A stretch of DNA of 64,000 nucleotides from a bacterium (GTDB taxonomy: Bacteria; Patescibacteriota; Gracilibacteria; Peribacterales; Peribacteraceae): positions 1-64,000 of the forward strand of contig JAKQEM010000041.1 in assembly GCA_029558515.1 (NCBI GenBank). Reading direction: 5' to 3'. Under the pieces are notes generated by a model. It worked only from the letters and a program-made list of their open reading frames with translations, was not told the origin of the DNA and did no database searches. Positions 60,553 to 64,000 of this stretch are shown here, piece by piece. Each line of letters begins with the position of its first letter. The stretch's first letter is position 1. Position numbers and translations under genes: made by a program.

Positions 60553-60783
60553 GAAGCACTCGTACCATTCCGATCACATTCAATAAGATGAACGTTCCTT
60601 GCAGCAGAACACCGTACCCCACACGATCACGGAAGAGTGCTCACGCGGGGGGCAATGACGCGATGGTGCCAAGTGAGAAAAACCACAACTCTGCGATCCA
60701 TCCCGCCGCAAACACTCCGTAATCGACGAGTGCGATGGTGGTCCCGCTCCAACCCAGCACCCGGTGCGTGCGAAGAGATCCTT

Positions 60784-61236
60784 TCATACGACTTCGCGTA
60801 TTTTCCCCGTATCCTTCCTCCCCGTGCGCAACCTCTCCCGCGCCTGCTCTGCCAGACGTTCGTATCGCTGCTTGATGACATTCAATTCGTGCTCCGTCAG
60901 TTCTTCGAGATCCAGCAGCGCATCGTGCGCATCTTTGTCCGAGCGGATGAGTTCATCGAGCTTGATTTGCATGGCGGCACTGTCACGATTCTGGGTGTTC
61001 TGGATGAGGAAGACCATCAAGAAGGTGGCGATGGTCGTGAAGGTATTGATGAAGAGTTGCCAGTGTTGGTTGAAGCCGAACGCGGGCCCTGCGACCGCCC
61101 AGACGACCACGATCAGGCAAGCGAAGAGAAACGTCGCCGGATGTCCCATGGCGCCGGAAACCCATCGTGCAAAATGCGTGAAGGGACGACGCGAAGAAGA
61201 ATGCTGCGCGAGTTCGGAAGCAGGGGTGCGTGACAT
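60784..61236 (-). CDS. Low-affinity iron permease-family protein
   Basis: 150 residues. The segment FLMVFLIQNTQNRDSAAMQIKLDELIR is the hallmark of this family (pfam04120 type), preceded by two transmembrane helices (FLFACLIVVVWAVAGPAFGF and FINTFTTIATFL). A helical cytoplasmic tail ends in a basic stretch. The family name comes from yeast Fet4; bacterial members are not shown to carry iron, so function is uncertain. It lies four bases downstream of the sufD-like gene, probably in one operon. Confidence 0.9.
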   Translation of the reverse strand: MSRTPASELAQHSSSRRPFTHFARWVSGAMGHPATFLFACLIVVVWAVAGPAFGFNQHWQLFINTFTTIATFLMVFLIQNTQNRDSAAMQIKLDELIRSDKDAHDALLDLEELTEHELNVIKQRYERLAEQARERLRTGRKDTGKIREVV

Positions 61237-61240
61237 GTGC

Positions 61241-62137
61241 CTACTCTATCCCTCTTGATGCATCCGCCGCCATCCCCAAAAATCCGCGAATGAACATGTT
61301 CCGTGCAGTTTCTTGTGCGATGCCGCGTGCGCCGAAGTAAAAGAGATCTTCGGGTGTGATGCGACGGACGGAGGCGGAGTGACTCGCTTTCACGTCATTG
61401 GTTTTGATTTCCAGTGCCGGAACAGCATCAACTTTCGCCGTCGGATCGAGCATCAGCACATCCTGTGTCAGGAACGTGTTCGTCCTGCTCCCGTGCTCCC
61501 CGACGATGACTTTTCCCAGCACGCGCAGGGTGGCGCGCTCCTCCGCAATGCCCCGAAGCGTCATCTCTCCGCTGCCTTGTGCCGCTTGGAACACATTCTC
61601 CGCCCGCAGAGAGCGCCGCTGCGTTCCCGATGCCCTGCATGTCCACACGATGTCGCTGCGCGCCTGCTCACCCGCCACCGTGGATCGCAGTGCGTGATCG
61701 ATGTCTCCGGCGCCGATCGCGCGCGTCTGCCACGTCAGCGTCGCATGCTTGCCGATCCGTGCCTCTTCGCGCATCGTCAAACGTGCACCGTCGTCACATT
61801 CCTGCACAACCGTAACAGCGCAGACCGCTCCGTCCCGCACGAGCATTTCCGTTGTATGTCGTCGCTCCCCGCCACTGCGCATGCGCACCCTCACCGTGAG
61901 CCGTGCTCCCGTCTCCGCCAGAATGAGCAAGTGCGTGTTCGCTTCATCCAAGACAATGGCTTCGACATCCTGGCTTTTTCCTGCAGGTACAAAAAGCACC
62001 GTTCCCTTCGCTTCCGGTTCCACGGGCAGCAGTGTGCCCCACACTCGTTGCGCTGTTTGTGGTGCCATTTTGATGGAGCCGAGGAAAGTGGAAGATTGAC
62101 GCATATCGAATTGCCACATGATACAGGATGATGGCAT
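61241..62137 (-). CDS. sufD: SufD-like Fe-S cluster assembly protein
   Basis: 298 residues, short for SufD (usually above 400), lacking the N-terminal helical region. The C-terminal beta-helix is clear: LGKVIVGEHGSRTNTFLTQD, DAVPALEIKTNDVKASHSAS, VRRITPEDLFYFGARGIAQE. SufB-SufD is the scaffold on which SufC ATPase acts to build Fe-S clusters. The start is uncertain: 62137, 62119 and 62104 are all possible Mets. It is downstream of sufB on the same strand but separated from it by an unrelated plus-strand gene. Confidence 0.85.
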   Translation of the reverse strand: MPSSCIMWQFDMRQSSTFLGSIKMAPQTAQRVWGTLLPVEPEAKGTVLFVPAGKSQDVEAIVLDEANTHLLILAETGARLTVRVRMRSGGERRHTTEMLVRDGAVCAVTVVQECDDGARLTMREEARIGKHATLTWQTRAIGAGDIDHALRSTVAGEQARSDIVWTCRASGTQRRSLRAENVFQAAQGSGEMTLRGIAEERATLRVLGKVIVGEHGSRTNTFLTQDVLMLDPTAKVDAVPALEIKTNDVKASHSASVRRITPEDLFYFGARGIAQETARNMFIRGFLGMAADASRGIE

Positions 62138-62165
62138 TCCCCCTTTTCCTGTCTGAAAAGCGCAC

Positions 62166-62194
62166 TTGACATATATATACTATTCATGAATAAT
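62166..62194 (+). promoter_or_regulatory. Predicted promoter of the AT-rich 139-aa gene
   Basis: TTGACA (62166-62171), 17-nt spacer, AATAAT (62189-62194), about 25 bases before the ATG. Confidence 0.7.
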
Positions 62195-62219
62195 CAATAC
62201 ACTTTTTCCTTCAGTCCTT

Positions 62220-62639
62220 ATGATTACTATGGAATACCAGATAACATTCCCGCCCGATTGTGCGGAAAATCAGATTGTAGCTACTACATTGATAGGCGAA
62301 TTGAAAACGAGTGGAACTGAGAAGAAGGGTGAACGTAATTTTGCTTCAAAAAAAGCTCCTGCGACATTTGATTCGCGTAGAATGGTGAGACTCAATTCTC
62401 GTGATTGTGAGGACACAGAAGCATTGAGATTAATTATGCAGGAAATTAACGATTTGCGTCAGCAACTGAAACAAATGTATCAAATTTGCATAATTTTGGG
62501 TGATTCGAACGTATCAGCTCTTATTTACGAAGTTCTTGAAAAAAGCATGCAATGTGAAGCAGAATCACCAGTTGATGTGAGAGATCAGTTGAAATTATTT
62601 AGGGAAAGAGCAAGGAATGAATTGAATTCTTTGGAATAA
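62220..62639 (+). CDS. AT-rich hypothetical protein between sufB and sufD
   Basis: 139 residues, mostly polar and helical in the second half (TEALRLIMQEINDLRQQLKQ, then SALIYEVLEKSMQ). No signal peptide, membrane segment or known motif. It runs opposite to the suf genes, is much more AT-rich than both, and has its own strong promoter. This suggests an inserted foreign gene that split the usual sufB-sufD pair. ATG at 62220; a second Met three codons on is possible. Confidence 0.65.
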   Translation: MITMEYQITFPPDCAENQIVATTLIGELKTSGTEKKGERNFASKKAPATFDSRRMVRLNSRDCEDTEALRLIMQEINDLRQQLKQMYQICIILGDSNVSALIYEVLEKSMQCEAESPVDVRDQLKLFRERARNELNSLE

Positions 62640-62661
62640 AAGACACGTTGGACTTCGATCC

Positions 62662-64000
62662 CTACCCCACACTTCCCTCCATCTCCAACTCAATCAGCCG
62701 GTTCATCTCCACTGCGTACTCCAGCGGAAGCCGGCGGACGATCGGTTCGATGAAGCCGTTCACGATCATCGCGCGGGCGTGTTCTTCCGTGATGCCGCGG
62801 CTGGTGAGGTAGAAGATGTCTTCGGCTGAGAGCTTGCCCACCGTCGCCTCGTGCGCGACGGTCACGTCGTTGTTGCGAATCTGCATGTCCGGGATGGTAT
62901 CGGTGCGACTCACGTCATCCAGAAGCAAGGCGTCACACCGTACGGAAGCGGTGCAATCGTGCGCCCGGGGACCCACCTTCACTTGCCCGCGGTACACCGC
63001 CGTTCCCCCGCCCTTGCTGATCGATTTACTCGTCACGGAACTGCTCGTGTGCGGGGCGAGGTGATGCACTTTCGCACCCGTATCCTGCCATTGGCCGGCA
63101 TTTGCAAACGCGATGCCCAAATGATCGCACCGTGCCCCTTCCCCCACCAGCATGCTGCACGGGTAGAGCATGGTGACGCCGCTGCCCATGTTGCCGCCGA
63201 CCCACTCCATCACGGCATCTTTCCGTACAATGGCGCGTTTGGTATTGAGGTTATACGTATCGCGGCTCCAGTTTTCGACCGAGCTGTAGCGGCACTTCGC
63301 GCCGTCCTGGACGAAAATTTCCACGAGGCCCGCATGCAACGCTTGCGAACCGTACTTCGGAGCGCTGCACCCCTCGATGTAGTGCACGCTCGCGCCTTCC
63401 TCCACCACGAGGAGCGTGTGTTCAAATTGCCCCATGTTCTTGGCATTCATGCGGAAGTACGCCTGCAGCGGTTCGCGGACATGCACGCCCTTGGGAACGT
63501 ACAGGAACGTCCCTCCGCTCCACACCGCCCCATGCAGCGCGGCGAATTTGTGGTCGGTGGCGGGCACGCACTGCATGAAGTACCGTCGCACGAGATCGGG
63601 ATACGCGCGCAGTGCATCGTCCATATCCAGAAAAATCACGCCTTGCGCTTCCCATTCTTTCTTCAGATTGTGATAGATCACATCGGACTCGTACTGCGCC
63701 CCGACGCCCGCGAGCATTTTTCTCTCCGCTTCCGGAATCCCCAAGCGATCGTAGACCTTGCGGATCTCCTCCGGCACTTTTCCCCAATCGCTCGTATTTT
63801 CCGCTCCCGACCGCGCGTAGTAGATGATGTTCTCCGGATCGAGCGTGGACAGATCCGCACCCCAGGCAGGCAACGGCTTTTCCCGGAAGATCCGCAAACT
63901 CTCCAGTCGATGCGCGAGCATCCACGCCGGTTCCCGTTTGTCCGCGCTGATTCGCCGCACCACTTCTTCATCCACCCCGCGTTTCGCTCCATCCGCGTAG
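62662..64000 (-). CDS. sufB: SufB Fe-S cluster assembly scaffold (5' end outside window)
   Basis: The frame is open to the window edge, so the gene is partial at its 5' end: upstream of the GTG at 63975 it continues as YADGAKRGVDEEVV, which resembles SufB N-termini better than a start there. About 445 residues are visible. Conserved segments: EPAWMLAHRLESLRIF, GTFLYVPKGVHVREPLQAYF, FEHTLLVVEEGASVHYIEGC, RDTYNLNTKRAIV, and DMQIRNNDVTVAHEATVGKL. It forms the SufBC2D complex; sufC is not in the window and may lie just beyond the edge. Confidence 0.95.
   Translation of the reverse strand, partial: YADGAKRGVDEEVVRRISADKREPAWMLAHRLESLRIFREKPLPAWGADLSTLDPENIIYYARSGAENTSDWGKVPEEIRKVYDRLGIPEAERKMLAGVGAQYESDVIYHNLKKEWEAQGVIFLDMDDALRAYPDLVRRYFMQCVPATDHKFAALHGAVWSGGTFLYVPKGVHVREPLQAYFRMNAKNMGQFEHTLLVVEEGASVHYIEGCSAPKYGSQALHAGLVEIFVQDGAKCRYSSVENWSRDTYNLNTKRAIVRKDAVMEWVGGNMGSGVTMLYPCSMLVGEGARCDHLGIAFANAGQWQDTGAKVHHLAPHTSSSVTSKSISKGGGTAVYRGQVKVGPRAHDCTASVRCDALLLDDVSRTDTIPDMQIRNNDVTVAHEATVGKLSAEDIFYLTSRGITEEHARAMIVNGFIEPIVRRLPLEYAVEMNRLIELEMEGSVG

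Larger units (their letters stand above)
59674..60783. other. Gene-free stretch after 16S rRNA
   Basis: No credible gene and no 23S, 5S or tRNA. It holds the 3' strand of the processing stem (59866-59898), a hairpin at 59889-59919, an 11-bp hairpin (60027-60056), a gccgttttc/gaaaacggc stem (about 60437-60475), and a strong 12-bp hairpin (60522-60552). A composition shift around 60200-60350 (AT-rich) is also visible. Several short frames are open but show no protein-like sequence. Confidence 0.7.

Overview
The window looks like chromosomal DNA of a Candidate Phyla Radiation (Patescibacteria) bacterium, most likely Peregrinibacteria-like. Support comes from the 16S rRNA text, large insertions in the 16S gene, a 16S gene not followed by 23S, bL28/bS6/bS18 genes scattered as singletons, and small gene sizes. 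TGA is used as a stop throughout, which argues against the TGA=Gly lineages (Gracilibacteria/Absconditabacteria). The phylum call rests on recognition, not on a computed tree.

Layout. 0.1-1.8 kb: EamA-type transporter, ArfB-like rescue factor, rpmB. 1.9-11 kb: a minus-strand operon of five tightly spaced, mostly overlapping genes, all for exported Cys-rich proteins without recognisable homologues, one with an HExxH motif. 11-23.8 kb: housekeeping genes (ssb with two OB folds, HPr, murB, gltX, a cyclophilin lipoprotein, murG, ftsW, lspA, TPR protein, ferredoxin, nrdR, aspS). 23.9-25.2 kb: a small accessory block bounded by a duplicated aspS 3' end. 25.3-30.4 kb: VIT1-type transporter, SLH-domain protein, exosortase-like membrane protein, AIM24 protein, tRNA-Leu, coiled-coil protein. 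30.5-35.6 kb: mfd, dnaN and a probable replication origin with DnaA boxes. 35.9-41.8 kb: a defence-like island (membrane coiled-coil protein, type IIG-like methylase/nuclease, RecB-like nuclease). 42-50.5 kb: GlmU-like enzyme, MNT/HEPN pair, ComEC-like hydrolase, Fn3 surface protein with an LPGSG tail, yebC, rpsR, rpsF, GT39-like glycosyltransferase. 50.5-56.7 kb: a 2048-residue LamG surface lipoprotein. 57-59.7 kb: a 16S rRNA gene interrupted twice, by a stem-bounded GIY-YIG cassette and by a group I intron encoding a LAGLIDADG endonuclease. 60.8-64 kb: iron-permease-family protein and sufD/sufB, with an AT-rich gene inserted between them.

The strongest unexplained signal is a set of degenerate tandem arrays of 7-nt (sometimes 8-nt) words. 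Each locus has its own word. They occur in most intergenic spaces between about 1.5 and 48.3 kb, often as inverted pairs, and in seven genes the TAG stop codon lies inside the array. Two arrays lie in frame inside murB and murG. They recall the heptanucleotide STRR repeats known from filamentous cyanobacteria.

Functionally the window joins cell-envelope construction (MurB, MurG, FtsW, LspA, GlmU-like), a heavy investment in exported surface proteins, and replication/translation core genes, with several layers of selfish or defence DNA on top.
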